Below, piece after piece: positions 1 to 7,712 of a DNA stretch of 64,000 bases (within the stretch, counting starts at the first letter, position 1; each line of letters opens with the position of its first letter). The stretch lies in NCBI GenBank assembly GCA_963714065.1, contig OY970226.1, forward strand, positions 682,001-746,000, in the 5' to 3' direction. Source of the stretch: JAZKID01 sp963714065. Lineage in GTDB: Bacteria > Pseudomonadota > Alphaproteobacteria > Rhizobiales > UBA4765. Under the pieces are notes generated by a model, which had not been told where the DNA came from, searched no databases, and saw only the letters and a program-made list of their open reading frames with translations. The position numbers and the translations under genes are program-made.

Positions 1-151
1 CGACCGCAGGCGTGAGATTGACCGCATCGGCATCGAGCGGCACGCTGACGGCCTCGATCGCGCGGGCAGGCGCAAGCCCCAGGGCCAGGGTGAGAAAAAT
101 ACCAAACAGCGCGGCAATAGTTTGACGCAAAAAATATCTCCGGTCGTTCAT
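1..151 (-). CDS. exported protein, N-terminal part only (runs off the left edge)
   Basis: A leftward reading frame starts with ATG at 149-151 and stays open to the window edge (50 codons visible). The residues show a basic start (MNDRRYFLRQ), a hydrophobic stretch of about 18 residues and an Ala-x-Ala type end (APARA), which is a classical Sec signal peptide. The mature part begins with an Asp/Val-rich segment. I do not recognise the family. A periplasmic sensor domain such as 7TMR-DISM would be a guess. It is divergent from the small gene at 317. Confidence 0.6.
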   Translation of the reverse strand, partial: MNDRRYFLRQTIAALFGIFLTLALGLAPARAIEAVSVPLDADAVNLTPAV

Positions 152-316
152 GCCATAAGGCACGACGTTAAAGACGGCTTTAGGATCGATACTCGTTATA
201 AAGCCATAAATTGGACATGTCCAAGAAGCGATAACTAATTTGTTTATAAGGTTAATTTGAGGCGGCGGCGGTTTTGGGCGGCTTGCGTCCGCGCGATAAA
301 GTTATATGATCGCTGC

Positions 317-466
317 ATGATTTCCCTGGCCAAATTTCTCACCACGCTTGGCATCATCTTCGCTATCCTGTTCGCCATCGTCTTTTCGCTGGCGACATTC
401 ATCGAGCCGCATCCGCGCGACATGAGCTTCCCGGTCCGCGCCGACAAGTTTATCAAGCCGCAGTGA
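317..466 (+). CDS. small single-pass membrane protein upstream of xerD
   Basis: This 49-residue protein has one transmembrane helix (about residues 4-28) followed by a conserved-looking polar tail with EPHPRDMSFPV. It ends at the TGA at 464-466, which overlaps the GTG start of xerD at 463, so the two are probably translationally coupled. The start chosen is the ATG at 317; a longer version from 257 would add an Arg/Trp-rich segment that looks like non-coding translation. Function is unknown. Confidence 0.55.
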   Translation: MISLAKFLTTLGIIFAILFAIVFSLATFIEPHPRDMSFPVRADKFIKPQ

Positions 467-1374
467 ACGACATTGCGGCTTTCCTGCACATGCTGGCAGC
501 GGAACGCAACGCCGCCAAGAACACACTCGAAGCCTACCGGCGCGATCTCGAAGAAGCCGATCGTTTTCTAAAACGGCAGCACGCAACCTTAAAGAAGGCC
601 GGAACGGACGAGTTGCGGCTTTACCTGTCGCAGCTTGCGCAAAGCGGCCTTTCCGCATCGAGCCAGGCACGAAAACTTTCCGCGCTGCGACAATATTACC
701 GTTTCCTGCAGGCCGACAAACTGCGCAAGGACGACCCTTCCCTGACGCTGGAAGCGCCGCGGCGCAAACGCGCCTTGCCGAAAAACTTGAGTATCGACGA
801 TATGGCGGGGCTTTTGCGTACGGCGCATGCGGCCTGCGAGAACGAGAAACTGTCGGATACGGCGCGTTTGCGCGCGGCACGCCTGTGTGCGCTGCTCGAG
901 CTTCTTTATGCAACGGGCCTGCGCATTTCCGAACTGATTACACTGCCTGCCAATCTTGGCCGCAAATCGGGCCTGATCGCCGTGCGCGGCAAGGGCAGGC
1001 GCGAACGGCTCGTGCCTTTTCCCGACTTCGCGCAGGATGCCGTGACGCGCTATCACGAACGGTTGAAACAATTCGGCATCAATGAGAGCAAATGGCTGTT
1101 TCCGGCGCGCGGCGAAAGCGGGCATATCACGCGCCAGCAGGTGGCGCGCGATTTAAAGGACCTTGCGCAGGTCGCAGGTCTCCCGAAAGAGAAAATCTCG
1201 CCGCATGTCATACGCCATGCTTTTGCAAGCCATCTGCTGCAAGGCGGCGCGGACCTGCGCAGCTTGCAGCAATTGCTGGGCCATGCCGATATTTCGACGA
1301 CGCAGATTTACACGCATCTTCTGGACGAGCGCCTCATCGGCCTCGTGCGCGACCATCACCCGCTGAACGATTAG
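463..1374 (+). CDS. xerD: tyrosine recombinase XerD (dimer-resolution recombinase)
   Basis: This 303-residue protein, the usual XerD length, has an N-terminal SAM-like core-binding domain (residues about 1-95) and a C-terminal catalytic domain. The tyrosine-recombinase residues are visible: Arg in ATGLRISEL, Lys in the RGKGRRERLVP beta-hairpin, His-x-x-Arg in SPHVIRHAFASHLL, a further His in LLGHADIS and the nucleophile Tyr in TTQIYTHL. The C-terminal HHPLND resembles the XerD tail that contacts its partner. It resolves chromosome dimers at dif together with XerC and FtsK. The start is GTG, overlapping the preceding stop codon. The XerD assignment over XerC rests on the SPHVIRHAFASHLL and HHP features. 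Confidence 0.9.
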   Translation: MNDIAAFLHMLAAERNAAKNTLEAYRRDLEEADRFLKRQHATLKKAGTDELRLYLSQLAQSGLSASSQARKLSALRQYYRFLQADKLRKDDPSLTLEAPRRKRALPKNLSIDDMAGLLRTAHAACENEKLSDTARLRAARLCALLELLYATGLRISELITLPANLGRKSGLIAVRGKGRRERLVPFPDFAQDAVTRYHERLKQFGINESKWLFPARGESGHITRQQVARDLKDLAQVAGLPKEKISPHVIRHAFASHLLQGGADLRSLQQLLGHADISTTQIYTHLLDERLIGLVRDHHPLND

Positions 1375-1383
1375 GAGATAAGA

Positions 1384-1605
1384 TTATTCTGCCGCCGCGT
1401 GATAATGCGGCTCAGGAATTTTGCGGCCCAGACGCTTGGCTTCTTCAAGCCATTCGTCTTTTGCTTTTTCGACATTAAGAAGCGCTTCTTCCTGCGTTTC
1501 GCCATCGCTTATACAGCCGGGCAAGTCCGGAACTGTCGCGACAAAACCGCCGCCATCTTCCGGCGATAGCGGTTCAACAATGACAGGGTAAAAAACCTTA
1601 CTCAT
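1384..1605 (-). CDS. hicB: HicB-family antitoxin
   Basis: This 73-residue protein has the HicB fold signature: a short strand, then the GGFVATVPDLPGC core and the ET.EEAL.N...A...W helix. It neutralises HicA and often autoregulates its operon. It is downstream of the toxin gene and overlaps it by 8 bases. It has no C-terminal DNA-binding domain (it ends ...EPHYHAAAE), so DNA binding, if any, would depend on another surface. It is convergent with xerD, only 9 bases after its stop. Confidence 0.88.
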   Translation of the reverse strand: MSKVFYPVIVEPLSPEDGGGFVATVPDLPGCISDGETQEEALLNVEKAKDEWLEEAKRLGRKIPEPHYHAAAE

Positions 1606-1843
1606 GTTGCGCTCCTATTGCTGATATATAGGCAACCAGCTTGCGAATATAAACCACCTTAACCGGACGGCGATAAGGGATCGTTAAGATATCTGGCCGC
1701 GATTGATGTGAAATTTTATAATGCGATCCGCCCCCGCGAGGCGGCGCGCAGGTTAAGTCATTTTGACTACATACAGTTTCAATATCTTTGATAGTCCAGT
1801 CGCCGGCCGGATTACGCTTCATATTCTTAAACAATTTTGACAT
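1598..1843 (-). CDS. hicA: HicA-family mRNA interferase toxin
   Basis: This 81-residue protein has the compact HicA double-stranded-RNA-binding fold. The segment GGGSHYKISH carries the catalytic Gly-Ser-His typical of HicA, followed by the IPYRRPVKVVYIRKLV strand-helix. It cleaves mRNA when HicB is lost. It is the first gene of hicA-hicB and ends in an 8-base overlap with hicB. It lies 3 bases beyond the end of flhA, so it may be reached by flhA read-through in addition to any promoter of its own. Confidence 0.87.
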   Translation of the reverse strand: MSKLFKNMKRNPAGDWTIKDIETVCSQNDLTCAPPRGGGSHYKISHQSRPDILTIPYRRPVKVVYIRKLVAYISAIGAQHE

Positions 1844-1846
1844 TTC

Positions 1847-3961
1847 TTAAACCACGCCCACCGTCTTCAATTTGGCGCGGGGGTGGATTTCGGCCTGGCT
1901 CATGACGACCGTCTGCGCGCGGAAGCGCTCGACGATCTGCCGCACATAGGGGCGGATGCCGGGCGAGGTGAGCAGCACGGGAATTTCGCCTTCCTTCGCG
2001 GCGGCTTCGAAGCGGTCGCGCACGAGGGTGATGAACTCGTGCAGTTTCGATGGCGCCATGGCAAGCTGCTTCTCGTCGCCGTTGCTGATCAGGCTTTCGG
2101 CGAAGGCCTGCTCCCAGGCCGGGGAAAGCGTGACGAGCGGCAGCACGCCGTCCGGGTTCTGGTGCGTCGCGCAGATCTGTCGCGCGAGGCGCGCACGCAC
2201 CGCCTCGTTCACCAGCATCGGGTTGCGCGTGGCGCCGACGATTTCGGCGATGCCTTCCAGAATGGTGGGCAGGTCGCGAATGGAGACGCGCTCGGTCAGC
2301 AGCATTTGCAGCACGCGCTGGATGCCGGAGACGGTGATCTGGGCCGGCACGATGTCCTCGACGAGCTTCTGCTGCTCTTTCGGCAGTTCTTTCAGCAGCG
2401 CCTGCACATTGGCGTAAGACAAAAGTTCCGCCATATTCGCCTTCATCACTTCGGTGAGATGCGTAGACAGAACGGTGGAAGCGTCGACAACGGTATAGCC
2501 GCGGAATGCCGCCTCGTCGCGATAGGCACCATCCACCCAGGTACAGGGGAGACCGAAGGTCGGCTCCATCGTATGCGTGCCCGGCAGATCGATGCGCGAG
2601 CCCGCCGGATTCATCACCATGAACTGGCCGGGAATAATGCGCCCGCGCCCCGAATCCACTTCCTTGATCTTGATCAGGTAATCCTGGGCGCTAAGCTGCA
2701 TGTTGTCGACAATGCGCACGGCCGGCATGATGAAACCCATGTCGCTGGCAATCTGCCGGCGCAGCGCCTTGATCTGGTCGGTGAGGCGCTGGTCGCCCGA
2801 CTTGCCGTCGATCAGCGGCAGCAGGCCATAACCGATTTCCACGCGCAGCTCGTCCATTTTCAGCGCCGCCGTGATCGGTTCTTCCTGCGGGCTCGTTTCG
2901 GTGACGGCCTGCACGCGCGCGGCCTCGATGGCGGCAAGCTTTTCCGCCTTCTGTTTTTTGATAGTAATATAGGAAAGATAGGCGGTCAGCGCCGAAAGCC
3001 CGGCGAAGGGAGCCAATGGCAGGCCCGGCAGCAGGCCCATCACCAGCATCACGGCCGACGACATGCCAAGCGCACGCGGATAATTCGAGAATTGCTTCAT
3101 CAGCGCCTGGTCGGCGGCACCCGAGACGCCCGCCTTGGAAACGAGCAAACCGGCGGCAATCGAGATGATCAGCGCCGGAATTTGCGCGACAAGGCCTTCA
3201 CCGACAGTCAGGATGGTGAAACTGTGGCCGGCATCGGCAAAACTCATTTCATGCTGGCCGACACCGATGATCAAACCGCCGATGATGTTGATGAATGTGA
3301 TAAGCAGGCCTGCGATGGCATCGCCTTTCACGAATTTGGAAGCACCGTCCATGGCGCCGAAGAAGCTCGCTTCGTCTTCGAGGTGTTTGCGGCGCTCGCG
3401 CGCCTGTTTCTCGTCGATCAGGCCCGCCGACAGATCGGCGTCGATCGCCATCTGTTTGCCGGGCATCGCGTCCAAGGTGAAGCGCGCCGCCACTTCGGCG
3501 ATACGGCCGGAACCCTTGGTGATGACGACGAAGTTCACGATCACGAGGATCGCAAACACGATCACGCCGATGACGAAATTGCCGCCCATCACGAAATTGC
3601 CGAAGGCCTCGATCACGGCGCCGGCAGCCGACGTGCCTTCATTGCCATGACTCAGGATCGCGCGCGTGGAGGCGATGTTCAGCGCAAGCCGCATCAGGGT
3701 GGCGATGAGAAGCACTGTCGGGAAGGCAGAAAATTCCAGCGGCTCGCGGATGAACAGGGACGTCATCAAAATTAGCACGGCGACGGTGATGGAGAAGGCG
3801 AGCGAAATATCGAGCAGCCAGGCAGGCAGCGGCAGCAGCAGCACGGCGATGATCAGCAGAACGCCGACGCCCAGCGCGATATCGCCGCGCCTGAGCGAAT
3901 TCACCGCGTCCTTCACGGAGAAGAACGGTGCGACGATCTGTGGTGTTGAGCCGATGGCCAT
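1847..3961 (-). CDS. flhA: flagellar type III export gate protein FlhA
   Basis: The whole FHIPEP/FlhA family pattern is present: about eight N-terminal transmembrane helices, the FHIPEP-like cytoplasmic loop (GSGRIAEVAARFTLDAMPGKQMAIDADL) and a large C-terminal cytoplasmic domain ending ...HPRAKLKTVGVV. FlhA forms the nonameric export-gate ring and docks substrates and chaperones. I use the ATG at 3961 (MAIGSTPQI); an upstream ATG at 4000 would add 13 atypical residues. The gene is preceded by a palindromic repeat and by a CtrA-type promoter about 170-210 bases upstream, as in Caulobacter where flhA is a class II gene. Confidence 0.95.
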   Translation of the reverse strand: MAIGSTPQIVAPFFSVKDAVNSLRRGDIALGVGVLLIIAVLLLPLPAWLLDISLAFSITVAVLILMTSLFIREPLEFSAFPTVLLIATLMRLALNIASTRAILSHGNEGTSAAGAVIEAFGNFVMGGNFVIGVIVFAILVIVNFVVITKGSGRIAEVAARFTLDAMPGKQMAIDADLSAGLIDEKQARERRKHLEDEASFFGAMDGASKFVKGDAIAGLLITFINIIGGLIIGVGQHEMSFADAGHSFTILTVGEGLVAQIPALIISIAAGLLVSKAGVSGAADQALMKQFSNYPRALGMSSAVMLVMGLLPGLPLAPFAGLSALTAYLSYITIKKQKAEKLAAIEAARVQAVTETSPQEEPITAALKMDELRVEIGYGLLPLIDGKSGDQRLTDQIKALRRQIASDMGFIMPAVRIVDNMQLSAQDYLIKIKEVDSGRGRIIPGQFMVMNPAGSRIDLPGTHTMEPTFGLPCTWVDGAYRDEAAFRGYTVVDASTVLSTHLTEVMKANMAELLSYANVQALLKELPKEQQKLVEDIVPAQITVSGIQRVLQMLLTERVSIRDLPTILEGIAEIVGATRNPMLVNEAVRARLARQICATHQNPDGVLPLVTLSPAWEQAFAESLISNGDEKQLAMAPSKLHEFITLVRDRFEAAAKEGEIPVLLTSPGIRPYVRQIVERFRAQTVVMSQAEIHPRAKLKTVGVV

Positions 3962-4008
3962 GCTGTGCGTGCCGCAATCCCAAACTGTCTTTAGCGGCAA
4001 TCAAATTA

Positions 4009-4096
4009 CCGCTCATTCCCGCGAAAGCGGGAATCTAAATCCATGAGTTTGGCCAACCCATAATATTTAGACCCCCGCTTTCGCGGGGGTGAGCGG
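4009..4096. repeat. 88-bp inverted-repeat intergenic element
   Basis: Two 32-base arms (4009-4040 and 4065-4096) are near-perfect reverse complements. Each arm has an internal hairpin: ATTCCCGC-GAAA-GCGGGAAT on the left and CCCCCGC-TTTC-GCGGGGG on the right. The arms end in ATTTAGA/TCTAAAT. This is the architecture of dispersed palindromic repeats found across many proteobacteria, similar in style to the Neisseria dRS3 core. It sits in the untranslated leader of flhA, so it could also fold in the mRNA. Confidence 0.75.
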
Positions 4097-4131
4097 AGCG
4101 ATTATAAGCCACGCTTCGCTATTCCCACCTT

Positions 4132-4170
4132 AGGCAAATTTTGCCTAGGTTATGGTTAAGAGGGGGTTAA
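4132..4170 (-). promoter_or_regulatory. flhA promoter region: CtrA box plus palindrome
   Basis: Read leftward, the minus strand has TTAA-CCCCCTC-TTAACC (4170-4156), an exact match to the CtrA recognition pattern TTAA-N7-TTAA(C). Nine bases further on is a perfect 7+1+7 palindrome AGGCAAA-N-TTTGCCT (4146-4132). The same arrangement, with the same 9-base spacing, is found before fliF. CtrA activates class II flagellar genes in Caulobacter. The palindrome lies where the -10 region would be, so it is a good place for a repressor, FlbD being the obvious candidate. Confidence 0.75.
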
Positions 4171-4208
4171 TTTTGTGCGAATGTGTCGTCAAATAAAGGC
4201 GTTTTACA

Positions 4209-5579
4209 TCACGCCGCCGTGCCCCGGTTTTGCCCCGGCTCCGGCACGTCGATACCGGAGGCTGCATATTCGTTCAGCTTGTTGCGAAGCGTACGAATGG
4301 AGATGCCCAAAATATTCGCCGCATGCGTGCGATTGCCGAGGCAGTGCCCCAATGTGTCGAGGATCAGATCGCGCTCCACATCGGCAACCGTGCGCCCGAC
4401 AAAATTGCGCGTGATTGCTTCCGCCGTGGCGGCCGCGGCGGCGGCCGGTCCCTGCGGCGTCAGATTATGCGCCAATGTCGTGCCTTCGGGCGACAGGATG
4501 GCGTCGGAGGCGATTTCCTCGCCAATGCTCAGCAGCACGGCGCGATGCATGGTGTTCTCTAATTCGCGCACATTGCCCGGCCAGCTTGCCGCCAGCAGCG
4601 CGCCGCGCGCGGCTGATGACAAAGACCTCACCGGCAACCCGTTCTGCGCCGCATATTTCTTGATGAAATGCTCGGCCAGCGCCAGGATATCACGTTGACG
4701 TTCGCGCAAGGGCGGAATTTTCAGGTTCACGACGTTGAGGCGATAAAGCAGATCCTCGCGGAACGTGCCCTTTTTTACTTCATCGGCGAGGTTACGGTTC
4801 GATGTCGCAATGATACGGATATTGACTGGCACGGGCTTGCCGCCGCCGACGCGGTCGATCACGCGCTCTTGCAGCGCGCGCAATAATTTTGCCTGAAGCC
4901 GCACATCCATTTCCGAAATTTCATCGAGCAGCAGCGTGCCGCCGTCGGCTTCCTCGAACTTGCCGATGCGCCGCGCTATGGCGCCGGTGAAGGCGCCCTT
5001 TTCATGGCCAAAGAGTTCGGATTCAAGCAAGGCTTCCGGCATGGCAGCACAATTGACGGCGATGAAGGGGTTGGACGCGCGCGGCGATTTCTGATGTACA
5101 AGGCGCGCCATCACTTCCTTGCCGGTGCCGCTCTCGCCGGTGATCAGGATCGATGCTTCGGAGGCCGCCACCTGCTCGGCCATCTTGACGACCCGCAACA
5201 TGGCTTCATCGGAGGCGACGAAATCGAGATTGTCGCGCGCAACCGCTGCAAGGATGGCGCCGATCATCTCCGGGTCCGGCGGCAGCGGAATATATTCTTT
5301 CGCGCCGGCATGAATGGCGGCCACCGCCGCCTCGGCATTGTTTTCGGTGCCGCAGGCAACCACGGGCACGCAGATTTTCTCGGCATCGAGCTGGTTGATG
5401 AAATCCTTGACGCTCAGCGCCACATCGATCATCGCCAGATCGGCACCGCGGCCGGAGCGCAGATGATTCATCGCCATATCGATCGTTTCGGCGCTCGTCA
5501 CCTTGGCGCCCTGCTCGTGCGCAATGCGGGTGGCTTGCGCAAGCTGGCCCTTCAGCGTGCCGACAATGATCAGGCGCAT
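4209..5579 (-). CDS. flbD: sigma-54-dependent flagellar regulator FlbD
   Basis: This 456-residue NtrC-type activator has a degenerate receiver domain (residues 1-115), an AAA+ sigma-54 interaction domain (Walker A GESGTGKE, GAFTGA sigma-54 contact loop, Walker B GGTLLLDEIS) and a Fis-type HTH (NRTHAANILGISIRTLRNKL). The N-terminus MRLIIVGTLKGQL and the segment PVVACG...GAKEYIPLPPD are characteristic of Caulobacter-type FlbD. It switches on class III/IV genes and represses fliF in Caulobacter. I choose the ATG at 5579; an upstream extension to 5660 would only translate a palindromic repeat. It is the last gene of the fliF operon. Confidence 0.93.
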   Translation of the reverse strand: MRLIIVGTLKGQLAQATRIAHEQGAKVTSAETIDMAMNHLRSGRGADLAMIDVALSVKDFINQLDAEKICVPVVACGTENNAEAAVAAIHAGAKEYIPLPPDPEMIGAILAAVARDNLDFVASDEAMLRVVKMAEQVAASEASILITGESGTGKEVMARLVHQKSPRASNPFIAVNCAAMPEALLESELFGHEKGAFTGAIARRIGKFEEADGGTLLLDEISEMDVRLQAKLLRALQERVIDRVGGGKPVPVNIRIIATSNRNLADEVKKGTFREDLLYRLNVVNLKIPPLRERQRDILALAEHFIKKYAAQNGLPVRSLSSAARGALLAASWPGNVRELENTMHRAVLLSIGEEIASDAILSPEGTTLAHNLTPQGPAAAAAATAEAITRNFVGRTVADVERDLILDTLGHCLGNRTHAANILGISIRTLRNKLNEYAASGIDVPEPGQNRGTAA

Positions 5580-5594
5580 GGCGGTCTCCGTAGT

Positions 5595-5658
5595 TTCCGT
5601 CATCCTCGGGCTTGTCCCGAGGATCTCATGAGATGCTCGGATCAAGTCCGAGCATGAC
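5595..5658. repeat. palindromic intercistronic repeat
   Basis: Two adjacent hairpins lie between fliN and flbD: TCCTCGGGCTTGTCCCGAGGA and TGCTCGG-ATCAAGT-CCGAGCA. This double-hairpin style is common in dispersed alphaproteobacterial repeats. It lies inside an operon, so on the mRNA it could alter the fliN:flbD expression ratio through stability or partial termination. Confidence 0.7.
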
Positions 5659-5665
5659 ATTTATG

Positions 5666-6022
5666 TCAATCCTTATCAGCCTTGATGATTTCTGTCATCG
5701 TCACGCCGAGCTTGTTTTCGACGAGCACGACCTCGCCGCGCGCCACCAGGCGGTTATTGACATAAATATCGATGGCTTCGCCGACCTTGCGGTCGAGCTC
5801 CAGCACCGAGCCGACGCCGAGCTTGAGCAGCTTGCCTACTTCCATGCGCGTGCGGCCCAATATGGCCGATACGTTCACCGGCACGTCGAAGACGGCTTCC
5901 AGCTCGCCGGCGCTGCGGTAATTGGGATCGACCGGCCCATCGGGCTTCGCCGCGGGCCGCAGGCCTTCTTCCGCCGTTTTTTCCAAAGTCGGCAGCGATA
6001 GATTTTCTTTCGTCTCATCCAT
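5666..6022 (-). CDS. fliN: flagellar motor switch protein FliN
   Basis: This 118-residue protein ends in the SpoA/SURF1-type domain of FliN (about residues 45-112), with the pattern VFDVPVNVSAILGRTRMEVGKLLKLGVGSVLELDRKVGE and the NNRLVARGEVVLVENKLGVTMTEI segment. It forms part of the C-ring and binds the export apparatus through FliH. The N-terminal 40 residues are acidic and low in complexity. Its start overlaps the end of fliH by 8 bases, consistent with coupled translation in the fliF operon. Confidence 0.93.
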   Translation of the reverse strand: MDETKENLSLPTLEKTAEEGLRPAAKPDGPVDPNYRSAGELEAVFDVPVNVSAILGRTRMEVGKLLKLGVGSVLELDRKVGEAIDIYVNNRLVARGEVVLVENKLGVTMTEIIKADKD

Positions 6023-6650
6023 TATTGTCCTCCGTCGTGCCGGGGTTGGAACCGAGTTTTTCTACCATATAGCTTTTCACGGTTTCCTCGATCCTGGCTT
6101 CTATTTCCTGGCGGCGGTGCTCGAAGCCGCCTTCCGCCCATTCGATCTTGCAATCGCCCTTGGGTTTTTCGGGGTCGCCCATCACGATCAGCCGGCCCTC
6201 GAGCCCGCTTTCATGCGCGAGCTTTTTCAGGCTCGCTTCCACGCCCTCCACAATATCGGGATGCACGCGAAACACGATATGCGGACATTTGCGCAGATTG
6301 TCGATGCAACTGGCCGCCAATGCGTGAATGGCTTCCACCGGTTCCTCGTCGAGAACATGACCGGCGATGGTGCGCGCCGTCAGAATGGCAAGCTCCACCG
6401 CATCCCTCTTGAGCGACAGGCGCTCCTCCTCGAAGGTGTTCAGAACGAGCGTTACTGCCTGCGAAAGCCTAGCCATCGCTTCGGCAAGACGGCCGCTGGC
6501 ATCGTTCTGCCCCGCCGAAAAGCCGCGCGCCTCGGCCTGCGGCAATTGCGCTTCCAGATTGGCAAGCTCGGCCTGAAGCTCTTTCAGCTTATCCGCATGT
6601 TCCGAGGTGCTGAATTCGTTGGCGAAGGTAAATTTGGCGGGTTGCGTCAT
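6015..6650 (-). CDS. fliH: flagellar export ATPase regulator FliH (FlbE-like)
   Basis: This 211-residue protein fits FliH by position and by pattern. It has a helical N-terminal half (KLKELQAELANLEAQLPQAEARGFSAGQ) with small-residue repeats and a C-terminal HrpE/YscL/FliH-type domain ending in a glycine-asparagine rich tail. FliH holds the FliI ATPase at the C-ring. In Caulobacter the gene in this exact place between fliG and fliN is flbE/fliH. It has an 8-base overlap with fliN and a 9-base gap after fliG. Confidence 0.85.
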   Translation of the reverse strand: MTQPAKFTFANEFSTSEHADKLKELQAELANLEAQLPQAEARGFSAGQNDASGRLAEAMARLSQAVTLVLNTFEEERLSLKRDAVELAILTARTIAGHVLDEEPVEAIHALAASCIDNLRKCPHIVFRVHPDIVEGVEASLKKLAHESGLEGRLIVMGDPEKPKGDCKIEWAEGGFEHRRQEIEARIEETVKSYMVEKLGSNPGTTEDNNG

Positions 6651-6659
6651 GTCATGTCC

Positions 6660-7712
6660 TCAATACACCAGCTCGTCGTCGCCGCCGCGATTCTTCGAGA
6701 TAATAATCTCGCCGCGCGCCGCCATATCCTTGGCGACGTTGATCATCATGCTCTGCGCCTCGTCCACATCTTTCAAGCGTACGGGACCGAGGGCTGCCAT
6801 ATCGTCCTTGAGGTTAGCTGCGGCGCGCGAGGACATATTGGCGAAGAAATATTCGCGCACCTGATCGTTGCTGCCTTTCATGGCAATGGCAAGCTTGGCC
6901 TTGTCGACCGTGCGCAGCAGGGTCTGCATGCTGCCGGAGTCGAGCTTCAAGAGATCCTCGAAGGTGAACATCAGCGATTTGATCTTTTCGGCGGCCTCGC
7001 GCGAGCGCTCTTCCAGCGCCGTCATGAAACGCGCTTCCGTCTGCCGGTCGAAGCCGATGAAGATTTCCGCCATCGCCTCGTGCGAGTCGCGCCGCGTCGT
7101 CTGCGCGAGGTTTGACATGAATTCGGACCGCAGCGTGTTTTCGACGCGGTCGAGAATTTCCTTCTGCACCGATTCCATGCGCAACATGCGCGTGACGACT
7201 TCCATCGCGAAATCGTCCGGGAATAGCGGCAGCACTTTCGCCGCATGGTCGGGGCGGAGCTTCGACATCACCACCGCAACCGTCTGCGGATATTCGTTTT
7301 TCAGATAGTTTGCGAGCACGTCTTCCTGCACGTTGGAGAGCTTTTCCCACATATTGCGGCCGGCCGGGCCGCGGATCTCTTCCATAATGGAACCAACGCG
7401 CTCGCCGGGAAGGAACTTTTGCAACAAGCGCTCGGTGGAATCGAAATTGCCGAGCAGCGCGCCGGCATCTCCCATGCGCGACAGGAAGGAAATCAAAGTA
7501 TCTTCCATGATGCCGCCGTCGACAGAACCGAGACGCGACATGGCAATCGAAATTTCCTTGATCTCGTCCTCGTTGAAATCCTCCCAGACGGGAGCGCCGA
7601 ATTCGGGGCCGAGCGCAAGCAGCAATAGCGCCGCGCGCTCGAGCCCCGTCAGCGGCTTGCGGCGGGCGGGCGGTTGGGCCGGCTGTGCGGCTTGTGCGGC
7701 GGCGGCTGGCAT
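6660..7712 (-). CDS. fliG: flagellar motor switch protein FliG
   Basis: This 350-residue protein has three FliG domains: an N-terminal domain that binds FliF (LTGLERAALLLLALG), a middle domain containing EYPQTVAVVMSKL (EHPQ-like motif) and a C-terminal torque domain with the charged helix MTALEERSREAAEKIKSLMF. The C-terminal segment RGEIIISKNRGGDDELVY matches the usual FliG end. An Ala/Pro-rich extension of about 20 residues precedes the first domain. The start overlaps the fliF stop by one base. Confidence 0.95.
   Translation of the reverse strand: MPAAAAQAAQPAQPPARRKPLTGLERAALLLLALGPEFGAPVWEDFNEDEIKEISIAMSRLGSVDGGIMEDTLISFLSRMGDAGALLGNFDSTERLLQKFLPGERVGSIMEEIRGPAGRNMWEKLSNVQEDVLANYLKNEYPQTVAVVMSKLRPDHAAKVLPLFPDDFAMEVVTRMLRMESVQKEILDRVENTLRSEFMSNLAQTTRRDSHEAMAEIFIGFDRQTEARFMTALEERSREAAEKIKSLMFTFEDLLKLDSGSMQTLLRTVDKAKLAIAMKGSNDQVREYFFANMSSRAAANLKDDMAALGPVRLKDVDEAQSMMINVAKDMAARGEIIISKNRGGDDELVY

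Noticed and set aside
1883..3775. 630-codon open frame on the plus strand opposite flhA
   Set aside because: It is the antisense shadow of flhA, rich in His/Arg/Asp as expected from GC-rich codons read in reverse, with no recognisable motif.
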